Assembly: GCA_020630775.1 (NCBI GenBank)
Contig: JAHDIN010000008.1
Span: forward strand, 1-64,000
DNA: 64,000 bases
From: Saprospiraceae bacterium
Lineage (GTDB): Bacteria > Bacteroidota > Bacteroidia > Chitinophagales > Saprospiraceae
Direction of reading: 5' to 3'
The translations under genes and the position numbers were made by a program. Below are positions 34,682 to 42,677 of this stretch, piece by piece. The notes beneath the pieces were generated by a model. It searched no databases and was not told where the DNA came from. It saw nothing but the letters and a program-made list of their open reading frames with translations. Position 1 is the first letter of the stretch. Every line of letters starts with the position of its first letter.

Positions 34682-35359
34682 TTACGATAATAATTTCTTG
34701 GTAAAGTAATTAATCATTTCTTCCAACTGAGTTCTTTTCGTTTGCATACAGTTGGTAATTTCTGTCATGGAGCACATTTGTTCAGCGTAATAATTGTGAT
34801 CCAATGCCATTTTAATAATGTTTGAAGCTAATGCATTTGGGTATTTAAAATCAGCATTACAGCTTCTAATCATCTCAGACAAATTTGAATTGAGATTCTT
34901 ATAATTTGAAAACAAGCTTTCTTTCTGGTCAGAGGAGAACGTCTTATTAAAAACCACCTTATGAAAATGCTCTATTACAACTCTATGGAGTTTTTTCTGA
35001 TCTATAAAATCTACAGGACTATCAGCAGCCGCTCCATTTACTATCGTCGAAATAGCAATGTTTAAACGCTTCCAAGGATCGGTTATATTCCTTGTATTGA
35101 TCATTATCATATAATCAAGATAATCCCAATACCAACTTGAAAGATAAACCAATAACATGTGCTTATTTTCGAAGTATCTATAAACAGAAGCTTCAGTAGA
35201 CTGAATATACTTAGCTAATTGCTTGAAATTAAAGCATTGAAAACCAGTTTCTGCTAACAAATCAGTACCAGCCTTTATGATCTTCTTTCCTAAATTAGTC
35301 TCTTTAGGATCTCTTAAATACGTGCTTGGATCGACCGTAATCGAAATATTAATTGCCAT
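34682..35359 (-). CDS. TetR family regulator, probable paa repressor
   Basis: A 225-residue regulator. The helix-turn-helix is FNFKQLAKYIQSTEASVYRY, followed by FENKHMLLVYLSSWYWDYLD, as in TetR. The C-terminal ligand domain is not close to any I can name. It is convergent with paaZ, 20 bases away. Paa operons in non-enteric bacteria are often controlled by a TetR-type PaaR responding to phenylacetyl-CoA, and two TetR-type palindromes lie before paaE, so this is the likely repressor. It is also upstream-adjacent to an ECF sigma factor in the same direction, which leaves another role possible. Confidence 0.75.
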   Translation of the reverse strand: MAINISITVDPSTYLRDPKETNLGKKIIKAGTDLLAETGFQCFNFKQLAKYIQSTEASVYRYFENKHMLLVYLSSWYWDYLDYMIMINTRNITDPWKRLNIAISTIVNGAAADSPVDFIDQKKLHRVVIEHFHKVVFNKTFSSDQKESLFSNYKNLNSNLSEMIRSCNADFKYPNALASNIIKMALDHNYYAEQMCSMTEITNCMQTKRTQLEEMINYFTKKLLS

Positions 35360-35396
35360 GTAAAATCTCGGGTTTAAGCAATAATAAAAAAATAGA

Positions 35397-35888
35397 TTAC
35401 GCCGCTCTTAAGCCTGATAGCGATTTTTTTAATTTTTTTCTTGCATGGTGAATTCTACTCTTCACTGTACCTAGAGGAATTTCGAATCTTTCAGCGATCT
35501 CGTCATAAGAATAACCTTCGAAATAAAGCATAAAAGGTTGCTTTAAATTATCAGGTAAACTCGTAATAGCTTGATCTATGTACTCCACTTGGAGATTAAC
35601 ATCACCACCATTAGTCTCTTTATATCTGTCATTATCACCTACATAGCTGATAATATCGTCAGTCGTATTGTACTTAGATTTTTTACGGTACTCATTAATG
35701 AAGTTATTTCTAAGAATAATGGAAAGCCATGCTCTTAGGTTAGTACCTTTCTTAAAGCTACTCTCATTCTTTAATGCTTTATATACTGTCTCTTGCACTA
35801 AATCATCAGCAACTTCGCTGTGCTTAGTGTACTTGTAAGCGATTTTATATAAGAAAGGAATCTGATCTTGAATTGCCATAATAGTCAT
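35397..35888 (-). CDS. ECF-type RNA polymerase sigma factor
   Basis: A 163-residue group 4 sigma factor. Region 2 (about 10-75) has ADDLVQETVYKALKNESSFK and NLRAWLSIILRNNFINEYRK. Region 4 (about 105-155) has LPDNLKQPFMLYFEGYSYDEI and IPLGTVKSRIHHARKKLKKS. It could start at residue 4 (MAIQDQ). No anti-sigma factor gene is evident next to it; the unknown 145-residue protein upstream has no membrane segment. The leader has a small hairpin AATAG-TTTTA-CTATT around 35902-35916. Confidence 0.88.
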   Translation of the reverse strand: MTIMAIQDQIPFLYKIAYKYTKHSEVADDLVQETVYKALKNESSFKKGTNLRAWLSIILRNNFINEYRKKSKYNTTDDIISYVGDNDRYKETNGGDVNLQVEYIDQAITSLPDNLKQPFMLYFEGYSYDEIAERFEIPLGTVKSRIHHARKKLKKSLSGLRAA

Positions 35889-36032
35889 TTTTACATATAT
35901 AATAGTAAAACTATTAAAAATGTTGCCTAGACTATAATAAAAAGTAGAATTTATATCAATATGGGCCTTAAAGTGTCGCCAAACGACAAATTTTAAGTGA
36001 CAAATCAGGATTTTTCTATTAATTAGCTCTGT

Positions 36033-36470
36033 TTAGGCGACCGCCTCTTCGTTGATTGGGTGTAAGAAATTATCGCGTATTTTCACAACCTTGTCCATAT
36101 TTTGAGCAACAATCATACGAACAAATTGATCTAGATTAGCCTCTATGATAGTACTACTATAAATTGGTATCAATCTACTTAGATGCGTATTAACCTGCCA
36201 AAGCAACTCTGAAGCAGGTAGTTTTCTTAAAAATCCAGCTTTCTTACTATTTACAACTGAACTGCTTAATTCTTGTTGTATCAACATCGATGTATACCGC
36301 TGAATGCAGTCAATATTAAATTGTCTTAGCGTTATCAGAGTATCAATGATATGAGGATCATTATTGTAAGCCGTTATGAAGTCTAATTCTGCTTGAAAAT
36401 TAGAATGCGCTTCCATTAAAATCTGAATGGCTGCTTTTTGATCTAGCTTATTTGATAAGGTGTTATTCAT
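36033..36470 (-). CDS. Unknown helical protein
   Basis: A 145-residue, predominantly helical soluble protein with no signal peptide or membrane segment (ILMEAHSNFQAELDFITAYN, LITLRQFNIDCIQRYTSML, EANLDQFVRMIVAQNMDKVV). No family recognised. The helix pattern could be a small ferritin-like or four-helix bundle, but metal ligands are not clear. It lies 144 bases upstream of the ECF sigma gene in the same direction. A stress-related partner of that sigma factor is possible, nothing more. Confidence 0.5.
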   Translation of the reverse strand: MNNTLSNKLDQKAAIQILMEAHSNFQAELDFITAYNNDPHIIDTLITLRQFNIDCIQRYTSMLIQQELSSSVVNSKKAGFLRKLPASELLWQVNTHLSRLIPIYSSTIIEANLDQFVRMIVAQNMDKVVKIRDNFLHPINEEAVA

Positions 36471-36593
36471 AATACGCTGTTTTTCAATGTACTATATATC
36501 TATATAATACAATTTAAACGTATTTGGTTGCAATAATCAAGTTTTAAATATAAATTTTAACAATATTTAAACGATTTAATATCAGAATAATGC

Positions 36594-37580
36594 CTAATTA
36601 ACCTTGGGACCATACTCAAAATCAACATCTCCATCCTCTGTCCTTACACGTACCTGTGCGCGTCCTTCTGATTTGGTTTTAAGCTCTATAGAGTGCTTAG
36701 AATCATCTAAAACTTGGAAGTGTGCATCATCATAATCTACATCTCCATCTCCATAAGAGACATCAGCAATAAATCCCGAACCAGTTAAATGTAACCTTAC
36801 GTCTCCATCTTCTCCTCTAATTTTTATCTTAGAATCGTCGAATAAATGGGCATATAGTATGATATCACCATCTTCGGTATCAAATACTGCTTCGTGCAGT
36901 TCTGATTTTTTAATTACAACATCTCCATCCTCACCTTTTACATCCAAAATATTTATTGAAGCGTTAACAAGATTTATATTTCCATCTACATAATGCAATT
37001 TACAATTAGAGAAATTAGCCTCGTCAATTGAAATATTACCGTCTTCAGATTTTACAGATAAATTTCCATTTACATCACTTAAAAAGATATCACCATCTTC
37101 TAAATTCAAGTTGATAGACCCCTTTCTTGTATTTGTTATTTTCACATCTCCATCTTCTGAATATAGACTTATATCTCCCTTCACATTATTGATAACATAA
37201 TCGTCATCTTCTCCTTTTATATCTAATAAAATCGTTTTAGGCACTTCAATTTTTACAGTGTAAGTAATACCACCCATTAATCCAAAATAAGAATACGAAC
37301 CTTTATGAGGTTTTTCCCTGATTGTAAGATCACCGTTTTCCGAAAAAATTTCTATATCAAATTTCTTATTTGTCTTTACGGTACCTTTTACTTTTCGGTA
37401 AATATCAACATAGACATCAGACCTGTCGGTACCAATTATCTCAACATCAGCATCTTCTGTTTGTAATATTAAAGTTCCGTTGAAGTTGATAGGATGTGTT
37501 TCCGTAAGTTCGAATATTTTTTGAGAAGAGAGCAAAGTAGCAAAACCAAGTGAGGCCAATAGTAAGAAAAGCTTAAGCAT
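36594..37580 (-). CDS. DUF4097-type beta-repeat periplasmic protein
   Basis: A 328-residue protein with a signal peptide (LFLLLASLGFATLLSS) and an almost continuous series of short repeats built on EDGD or GDGD followed by V/I/L (for example GEDDDY, SEDGDVKI, LEDGDIFL, VDGNINL, GEDGDVVI, TEDGDIIL, GEDGDVRL, GDGDVDY, TEDGDVDF). Spacing is roughly 20 residues. This is the pattern of the DUF4097/putative-adhesin beta-solenoid family. The acidic turns would line one face of the solenoid and could bind cations. Single gene. Function unproven in the family. Confidence 0.8.
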   Translation of the reverse strand: MLKLFLLLASLGFATLLSSQKIFELTETHPINFNGTLILQTEDADVEIIGTDRSDVYVDIYRKVKGTVKTNKKFDIEIFSENGDLTIREKPHKGSYSYFGLMGGITYTVKIEVPKTILLDIKGEDDDYVINNVKGDISLYSEDGDVKITNTRKGSINLNLEDGDIFLSDVNGNLSVKSEDGNISIDEANFSNCKLHYVDGNINLVNASINILDVKGEDGDVVIKKSELHEAVFDTEDGDIILYAHLFDDSKIKIRGEDGDVRLHLTGSGFIADVSYGDGDVDYDDAHFQVLDDSKHSIELKTKSEGRAQVRVRTEDGDVDFEYGPKVN

Positions 37581-37625
37581 TGTAACGTTTTTAATAAGAC
37601 TATATAATTCAGTCTTAAGTTACAA

Positions 37626-39530
37626 TTACCTTCTTTTTTTAGATCGATTTCTCGACGAAGCTCTATTTTTTATATATTCTCGCTTTTTAAATTTCTTCTT
37701 CTCAGATAGAAGCTTTTCAATTAAATCTGGACGACCCATTTGACTTAACTTGTCTCTAATTACTTGGAAATTTTCTCTCTTGTACCAAAAGAAAAATAAA
37801 TGCTGGTTTTTCTTCTGCTTCTTTGAAATTGCGGTGTAAACTGGCTTTAATGTATAAGGATGTACCCCTGTATAATAGATTATGGTAGCAACTGTCATTG
37901 GAGTTGGTGTAAAATCCTGGACCTGTTCCAATCTGAATCCCATATCTTTTGTTTCAGCTGCTAAGTTTGCCATTTCCTCTTCTGTCGAACCTGGATGACT
38001 TGAAATGAAGTATGGTATCAGTGGCTGATTTAATCCATGCTTTTTGTTGAGCTTTTCGTATTTCTTCTTAAACTGATGAAAGTGCTTAAATGATGGTTTA
38101 CGCATTACCCTAAGCGTTGAATCGGAAGTATGTTCAGGCGCTACTTTTAATCTTCCGCAAACGTGCCGACTTACTAGTTGATCCATATACTCGTCTAAAC
38201 TGCCGTCATTGTTTTTATTGTAATCATCTACGAGAAGGTCATATCTTATACCACTTCCAACAAAAGCTTTTTTTACATCAGGGTGTGCATCTACCTTCTT
38301 ATAAATCTTAGTTAAAGGCTTATGACTTGTATCCAAATTACTGCATACAACAGGATGAATACAGCTCGGTGCAACGCATCTATCGCAAATAGATTGCACC
38401 TTTCCTTTCATCCGATACATATTTGCTGAAGGACCACCCAAGTCACTTATATAACCTTTAAAATCAGGCATAGTAGTAATCTGATTGACTTCTCGCATGA
38501 TAGACTCTTCGGAACGCGAAGCAACAAATTTACCTTGATGCGCTGATATCGTACAAAAGCTACATCCTCCAAAACAACCTCTATGCATATTTACTGAAAA
38601 CCTGATCATCTCATAAGCCGGAATGGCTCCCCGCTTATTATACTTAGGATGCGGTAATCGTGTATAAGGCAAGTCAAATGATCTATCGATCTGTTCCTCA
38701 TCCATAGGTGGATATGGAGGATTGATAATTAAATTGTAATCTCCAACACCTTGTATCAATCGCTTCGCCTGCACCTTATTCGATTCTTGTTCAATGTGCT
38801 TAAAGTTAGCTGCAAAGGCTAATTTATTTCTCATGCATTTTTCATGCGAAGACAAATCTAGATCCTCCCAAGATTTTTGCTTAGGAAGCGGAGCATGTCT
38901 AGGATGAAGAATCGCAGTTTGTGGTATAGTCTTTAAAGATTCAAATGGGACACCCTTTTGAATAAGGCTTACTATTTCTCTCAATGGTAGTTCGCCCATA
39001 CCATACACCAACATATCGCCGCCACTTAAAGACAGTATATTTTCAAATAGTTTATCCGCCCAATAATCATAGTGTGTCACTCTTCTTAGTGAAGCTTCAA
39101 TTCCACCCAATAAAACAGGAACATCAGGAAACAAGCTTTTCAAAATCTTGGTGTATTCTATCGATGCATAATCTGGTCTAAATCCAGCTTGGCCACCTGG
39201 TGTATATGCATCTGTTGATCTTTTCCTTTTTGCGGCTGTATAATGATTTACCATTGAATCCATACAGCCTGAAGTGACCCCAAAGAAATATTTTGGACGT
39301 CCAAACTTCTTAAAATCTCTTAGATCATCTTTCCAATTAGGTTGAGGAATGATGACAACTTTAAGCCCCATATCTTCTAAGATTCGACCTATCACTGCAG
39401 CCCCAAAAGCTGGATGATCAACATAAGCATCTCCAGAAATTAGGATTACGTCTGGTTGATCCCAACCTCGCTTTTCCATTTCCTTCTTTGTAATGGGTAA
39501 CCAATCTGTTATAGGTCTCCTTGAATCCAT
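37626..39530 (-). CDS. YgiQ family radical SAM protein
   Basis: A 634-residue protein. The radical-SAM cluster motif C-x3-C-x2-C is MHRGCFGGCSFC (C319, C323, C326). N-terminal landmarks are ISGDAYVDHPAFGAAVIGRI and LLGGIEASLRRVTHYDYW. C-terminal are GSGIRYDLL, KVAPEHTSDSTLRVMRKPS and LEQVQDFTPTPMTVATIIYY. The end is very basic (KKKFKKREYIKNRASSRNRS). All match YgiQ, which is widespread but of unknown substrate. Length is normal. Confidence 0.93.
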   Translation of the reverse strand: MDSRRPITDWLPITKKEMEKRGWDQPDVILISGDAYVDHPAFGAAVIGRILEDMGLKVVIIPQPNWKDDLRDFKKFGRPKYFFGVTSGCMDSMVNHYTAAKRKRSTDAYTPGGQAGFRPDYASIEYTKILKSLFPDVPVLLGGIEASLRRVTHYDYWADKLFENILSLSGGDMLVYGMGELPLREIVSLIQKGVPFESLKTIPQTAILHPRHAPLPKQKSWEDLDLSSHEKCMRNKLAFAANFKHIEQESNKVQAKRLIQGVGDYNLIINPPYPPMDEEQIDRSFDLPYTRLPHPKYNKRGAIPAYEMIRFSVNMHRGCFGGCSFCTISAHQGKFVASRSEESIMREVNQITTMPDFKGYISDLGGPSANMYRMKGKVQSICDRCVAPSCIHPVVCSNLDTSHKPLTKIYKKVDAHPDVKKAFVGSGIRYDLLVDDYNKNNDGSLDEYMDQLVSRHVCGRLKVAPEHTSDSTLRVMRKPSFKHFHQFKKKYEKLNKKHGLNQPLIPYFISSHPGSTEEEMANLAAETKDMGFRLEQVQDFTPTPMTVATIIYYTGVHPYTLKPVYTAISKKQKKNQHLFFFWYKRENFQVIRDKLSQMGRPDLIEKLLSEKKKFKKREYIKNRASSRNRSKKRR

Positions 39531-39610
39531 ATTTAAAATTACGATAGTTAAATGGGATTGCTTGAAATAGGTTTAGAATTAAATCCTTAACTTGATTCTA
39601 AAGCTTTGTA

Positions 39611-40042
39611 ATGAATCCCTTTCAACAATACTTCATTGACACCTTAAAATATAGATATGCGGATTTTGAAGGCCGAGCAAGACGCAGTGAATATTGGTAT
39701 TTTAACCTATTTTACGTGATTTCTTACATTCTTTTGAGTATTGTCGGCAGCCTTGGCCTTGGAATTCTTCCGACAAGGATTTCTACTATTCTTAGTATGG
39801 GTATTTTAGGAATATTTATACTTGGTATGATCATTCCTAATTTAACAGTTGCAGTTAGAAGGTTACATGATACTGATAAAAGTGGCTGGTTGCTCTTACT
39901 TGGCATTGTTCCCTTCATTGGAGGTATAATTTTATTGGTCTTCTTTTGTATAGAAGGCGATCGAGGACCAAACCAATATGGTCCTGATCCTAAGTCAACT
40001 GAATTTAATAATCCATCTGAACACCTCATTGAGAGGTTTTAA
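39611..40042 (+). CDS. DUF805 family membrane protein
   Basis: A 143-residue protein with the DUF805 pattern: FEGRARRSEYWYFNLFYVI, three to four membrane helices, VAVRRLHDTDKSGWLLLLGI and a terminal FCIEGDRGPNQYGPDPKS. Members are small inner-membrane proteins of unknown function, common in bacteria. Divergent from the YgiQ gene and followed by arsR after about 60 bases. Confidence 0.9.
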   Translation: MNPFQQYFIDTLKYRYADFEGRARRSEYWYFNLFYVISYILLSIVGSLGLGILPTRISTILSMGILGIFILGMIIPNLTVAVRRLHDTDKSGWLLLLGIVPFIGGIILLVFFCIEGDRGPNQYGPDPKSTEFNNPSEHLIERF

Positions 40043-40085
40043 TTTTGAATTAAACAAAGGCATTGCTTGCATCCTAAAGACTTTT

Positions 40086-40101
40086 ATCGTAATATTGCGA
40101 T
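40086..40101. promoter_or_regulatory. ArsR-type operator before arsR
   Basis: ATCGTAATATTGCGAT, a 16-base palindrome with one mismatch pair, directly abuts the arsR ATG at 40102. It contains TAATATTG, a plausible -7 box, 20 bases after a TTG at 40067. Repressor binding would cover the promoter. An identical 16-mer occurs at 40444-40459. Confidence 0.8.
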
Positions 40102-40425
40102 ATGGGTAAATCTAAAACTGAGTTATTCACGCCATTTCAAAATGAAATAGCTGAAATGGCTAAAGCACTAGCCCACCCTGCTAGAGTTGCTATTTTAGAA
40201 TACCTCATAAAAAAAGATGGGCAATGTGTGTGTGGCGATATCGTAGATGAACTACCCTTAGCTCAAGCTACCGTTTCGCAACACCTTAAGGCCATGAAAG
40301 ACGCTGGAATAATCAAGGGATTAGTAGATGGTTCTTTTAAGTGCTATTGTGTAGATAATGCCAACTGTATTAAGTTTTGGCAATTATTAAACAGTATGTT
40401 TTCTAAAGTGAAAAACTGCTGTTGA
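40102..40425 (+). CDS. ArsR family metalloregulator
   Basis: A 107-residue winged-helix repressor. LAHPARVAILEYLIKKDGQC leads into C42-V-C44 (QCVCGDIVDELPLAQ), the classic As(III)/Sb(III)-type thiol site on the DNA-binding side, then the recognition helix LAQATVSQHLKAMKDAGIIK. Extra Cys occur at 81, 83, 89 and a terminal C106-C107. It should repress in the absence of metalloid and dissociate on binding. Identical operators lie before this gene and before the downstream Cys-rich peptide gene. No arsenate reductase or efflux pump gene is in the window. Confidence 0.9.
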   Translation: MGKSKTELFTPFQNEIAEMAKALAHPARVAILEYLIKKDGQCVCGDIVDELPLAQATVSQHLKAMKDAGIIKGLVDGSFKCYCVDNANCIKFWQLLNSMFSKVKNCC

Positions 40426-40443
40426 TTTTTTTTGGCTATAGCT

Positions 40444-40459
40444 ATCGTAATATTGCGAT
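40444..40459. promoter_or_regulatory. Second identical ArsR-type operator
   Basis: The same 16-mer ATCGTAATATTGCGAT as before arsR, 40 bases upstream of the peptide ATG at 40500 and 19 bases after the arsR stop. It gives the peptide gene its own ArsR-responsive control, with the TAATATTG -7-like box inside it. Confidence 0.8.
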
Positions 40460-40499
40460 GAATAAATACATTAATTAACTTCTTAAAAAAAATGATAGT

Positions 40500-40589
40500 A
40501 TGAAAAAGTTGATTTTAGCTTTAGGCATTTTATCTGGTTTGGCAGCTGCTTGTTGTGATTTGCCATGTTGTCCAGTTGGATGTTGCTAA
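40500..40589 (+). CDS. 29-aa Cys-pair peptide under ArsR control
   Basis: The short frame encodes MKKLILALGILSGLAAA followed by CCDLPCCPVGCC and TAA. The first 17 residues form a standard signal peptide or lipoprotein signal (basic start, hydrophobic core, AAA-C). The 12-residue mature part has six Cys in three adjacent pairs spaced by three residues (CC-x3-CC-x3-CC). An ArsR operator lies 40 bases upstream and a rho-independent hairpin follows at 40598, so it has a complete transcription unit of its own. I infer an exported, thiol-rich metal or metalloid ligand, perhaps lipid-anchored. I know of no family it belongs to. Confidence 0.7.
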   Translation: MKKLILALGILSGLAAACCDLPCCPVGCC

Positions 40590-40597
40590 TAAAATAT

Positions 40598-40619
40598 AGG
40601 AGCAGCGCAGTCTGCTCCT
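40598..40619 (+). terminator. Hairpin after Cys-pair peptide gene
   Basis: Perfect 8-bp stem AGGAGCAG (40598-40605), loop CGCAGT, CTGCTCCT (40612-40619), then TATTT. It begins nine bases after the peptide stop codon. Confidence 0.7.
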
Positions 40620-40630
40620 TATTTAAATAA

Positions 40631-40661
40631 AAAAAGCTCCGACGAGATGTCGGAGCTTTTT
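40631..40661. terminator. Bidirectional intrinsic terminator
   Basis: A 13-bp perfect stem AAAAAGCTCCGAC (40631-40643), loop GAGAT, GTCGGAGCTTTTT (40649-40661). A-run and T-run on either side make it work for both the rightward arsR/peptide unit and the leftward OmpA gene. Confidence 0.93.
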
Positions 40662-40687
40662 TCAGTTTTGAAAAAACTTAGTATTGA

Positions 40688-42313
40688 CTATCGTTTTGTA
40701 TTAGTCGTTTCTATGATTCTCTTTGTCGTACTTGCACAAACCTGAACTCTTCTATTCATTTCTCTACCTTCTTTAGTTGCATTATCAGCGATAGGATTAG
40801 TTTCTCCATATCCCTCATAAGTCATTTGCTCTGCAGGTACACCAGCTCTAATTAAGCTTTCGTATACACGCTTAGCTCTTCTTTTCGAAAGGCTTAAGTT
40901 TGCTGATTCAGCACCTTGGCTATCTGTATATCCAGAAATATTTAAGAATGATTCTGGGTAAGATTTATGCCATGCTGCAATAGACTCTACAATACCATCA
41001 TATTCTGCTGGAGCTCTAGAGCCACTGCTGAAGTTAATTGTTGGTGCACAGTATCTATTTATGATTTCAGATCTAGTTGGCTTTCTAACTTTTGGACAAC
41101 CATCCATTTCTGGAACACCAGCTTCTTTTGGACACTTATCATCTTTATCAGCTACACCATCTCCATCACCATCTGGACAGCCTTTTACGGTACCTGCAAC
41201 TTCTGGACAATCATCATTTCTATCTTGTACGCCATCTCCATCACTATCAGGACAACCTCTTAAATCACCTGGAGTAGAAGGACACTCATCATCGTCATCA
41301 TTAAATCCATCACCATCACTATCAGGAATTGGGCAACCATTGTATTTAGATACACCTGATTCTTCAGGACATTCATCTACATTATCACCAATGCCATCAC
41401 CATCAGTATCTGGGCAACCTGCATATCTCTCTTCACCTGCAACTTCTGGGCAAGAATCCATCTTATCGATAACGCCATCTCCATCAGTATCTGGGCAACC
41501 GTTAAACTGTGCTAAACCAGCTACGTCTGGGCAATCATCTTCTTTGTCGATAACACCATCCATATCCGTATCTGGACAACCAGCATATTCCTTTAAACCG
41601 GGTGTATCTGGACACTCATCTTTGTCATCTGCAACGCCATCCTTGTCTCTATCTTTTTTACCAAAGTATAAACCAAGACCTAACTCATGTAATAAGAAAT
41701 TATCATTTCCATCTTCAGCATTAGGGAAGTTTAGTGATCCCGGATAAGCCCCATCATAGTTATCGCCAAAGTTTAAACCATATTGTGAATGCCAGAATAA
41801 GCCAAATTTATCTGTGATGTTATATTTAAAACCAAGACCTAATGGAATTTGAAGATTTGATTCATCTTCTCCTCTTGGTTGACCAACCATTCCTGGACTG
41901 TCTGGCTCACCAAGTACATCGCTGTAACTAATGAAACCTAAACCACCTGACAAGAAAGGTGTGAATTTTTTACCTTTTAACAATTTGTAATGTGCTCCCA
42001 AATTTAATTGGAATACATCTGATAAGAATTGATCTACTTCTGTGTTTCCAGACTCTGCAGTAAGATCAATACCATGTCTTCCTGAAGAACCAGCTAAGAC
42101 TAAATCGAAAGAAGGAGAAAGATATCTTGATAATCTCGCACCTACATGACCTTGAAATGGTGTTCCAAAAATCATGTTGCTTCCGATATCACCATTGTAT
42201 TCCATCTTTCCACCACTGACCATGAAACCCCATTTGCTGTCCTCTGTCTGTGCAGTTAACATTAAGCTAAAGCCTAGAACAAAGACCAAACAAAATAGTA
42301 TTCGTTTATTCAT
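40688..42313 (-). CDS. OmpA family protein with thrombospondin type 3 repeats
   Basis: A 541-residue outer-membrane protein: signal peptide (about 1-21, ending LTAQ), an eight-strand-like barrel domain (about 25-215), a calcium-binding TSP3 linker (about 220-410) made of repeats such as DTDGDGVIDKMDSCPEVAG, and an OmpA peptidoglycan-binding domain (about 425-541) with NISGYTDSQGAESANLSLSK, RRAKRVYESL and EMNRRVQVCAST. Such proteins tie the outer membrane to the cell wall in Bacteroidota. Single gene with a strong terminator. The repeats also generate a long spurious frame on the other strand. Confidence 0.93.
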   Translation of the reverse strand: MNKRILFCLVFVLGFSLMLTAQTEDSKWGFMVSGGKMEYNGDIGSNMIFGTPFQGHVGARLSRYLSPSFDLVLAGSSGRHGIDLTAESGNTEVDQFLSDVFQLNLGAHYKLLKGKKFTPFLSGGLGFISYSDVLGEPDSPGMVGQPRGEDESNLQIPLGLGFKYNITDKFGLFWHSQYGLNFGDNYDGAYPGSLNFPNAEDGNDNFLLHELGLGLYFGKKDRDKDGVADDKDECPDTPGLKEYAGCPDTDMDGVIDKEDDCPDVAGLAQFNGCPDTDGDGVIDKMDSCPEVAGEERYAGCPDTDGDGIGDNVDECPEESGVSKYNGCPIPDSDGDGFNDDDDECPSTPGDLRGCPDSDGDGVQDRNDDCPEVAGTVKGCPDGDGDGVADKDDKCPKEAGVPEMDGCPKVRKPTRSEIINRYCAPTINFSSGSRAPAEYDGIVESIAAWHKSYPESFLNISGYTDSQGAESANLSLSKRRAKRVYESLIRAGVPAEQMTYEGYGETNPIADNATKEGREMNRRVQVCASTTKRIIETTNTKR

Positions 42314-42464
42314 TTTGATAGTTTTAAATTTTCCGCTAATGTATCAAAAAGGCAGCAATAACAGCCCCTCTAGTTCTGTTAATATCGTTAAAAAACATAT
42401 ATATTCTCTTAAAATTTATTAAGAATCCCCAAACAACCTAATTTTAGCTGCAAAAGCAAACTTA

Positions 42465-42677
42465 ATGCAAAAAGAAAGCGTCGTTGCCCTGGTATTCCTA
42501 GTTTTAGGTGGATTATTTGTGTTTAGCCTTTTAAAATCATTGTTTAAAATGATAGCTGGCGATGGGAAAGCCCCGTCAAAAAAAAGTCAAAGCATCTTAC
42601 GTTTATTTGCACCGTCGCTCATCTATTTCGCTTTATTAATCATTTTTATAGCCTTTATACTGCCCAGATTTGGTTAA
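42465..42677 (+). CDS. Small two-helix membrane protein
   Basis: A 70-residue protein with two hydrophobic helices (VVALVFLVLGGLFVFSLL and FAPSLIYFALLIIFIAFILP) and a basic middle loop (DGKAPSKKSQ). Divergent from the OmpA gene and overlapping the end of convergent hpaI by four bases. No family recognised. Confidence 0.55.
   Translation: MQKESVVALVFLVLGGLFVFSLLKSLFKMIAGDGKAPSKKSQSILRLFAPSLIYFALLIIFIAFILPRFG

Noticed and set aside
41061-41747. A 228-codon plus-strand frame rich in Ser, Pro and Gly inside the OmpA gene
   Set aside because: It is the reverse-strand shadow of the Asp-rich thrombospondin type 3 repeats; periodicity comes from the real gene.
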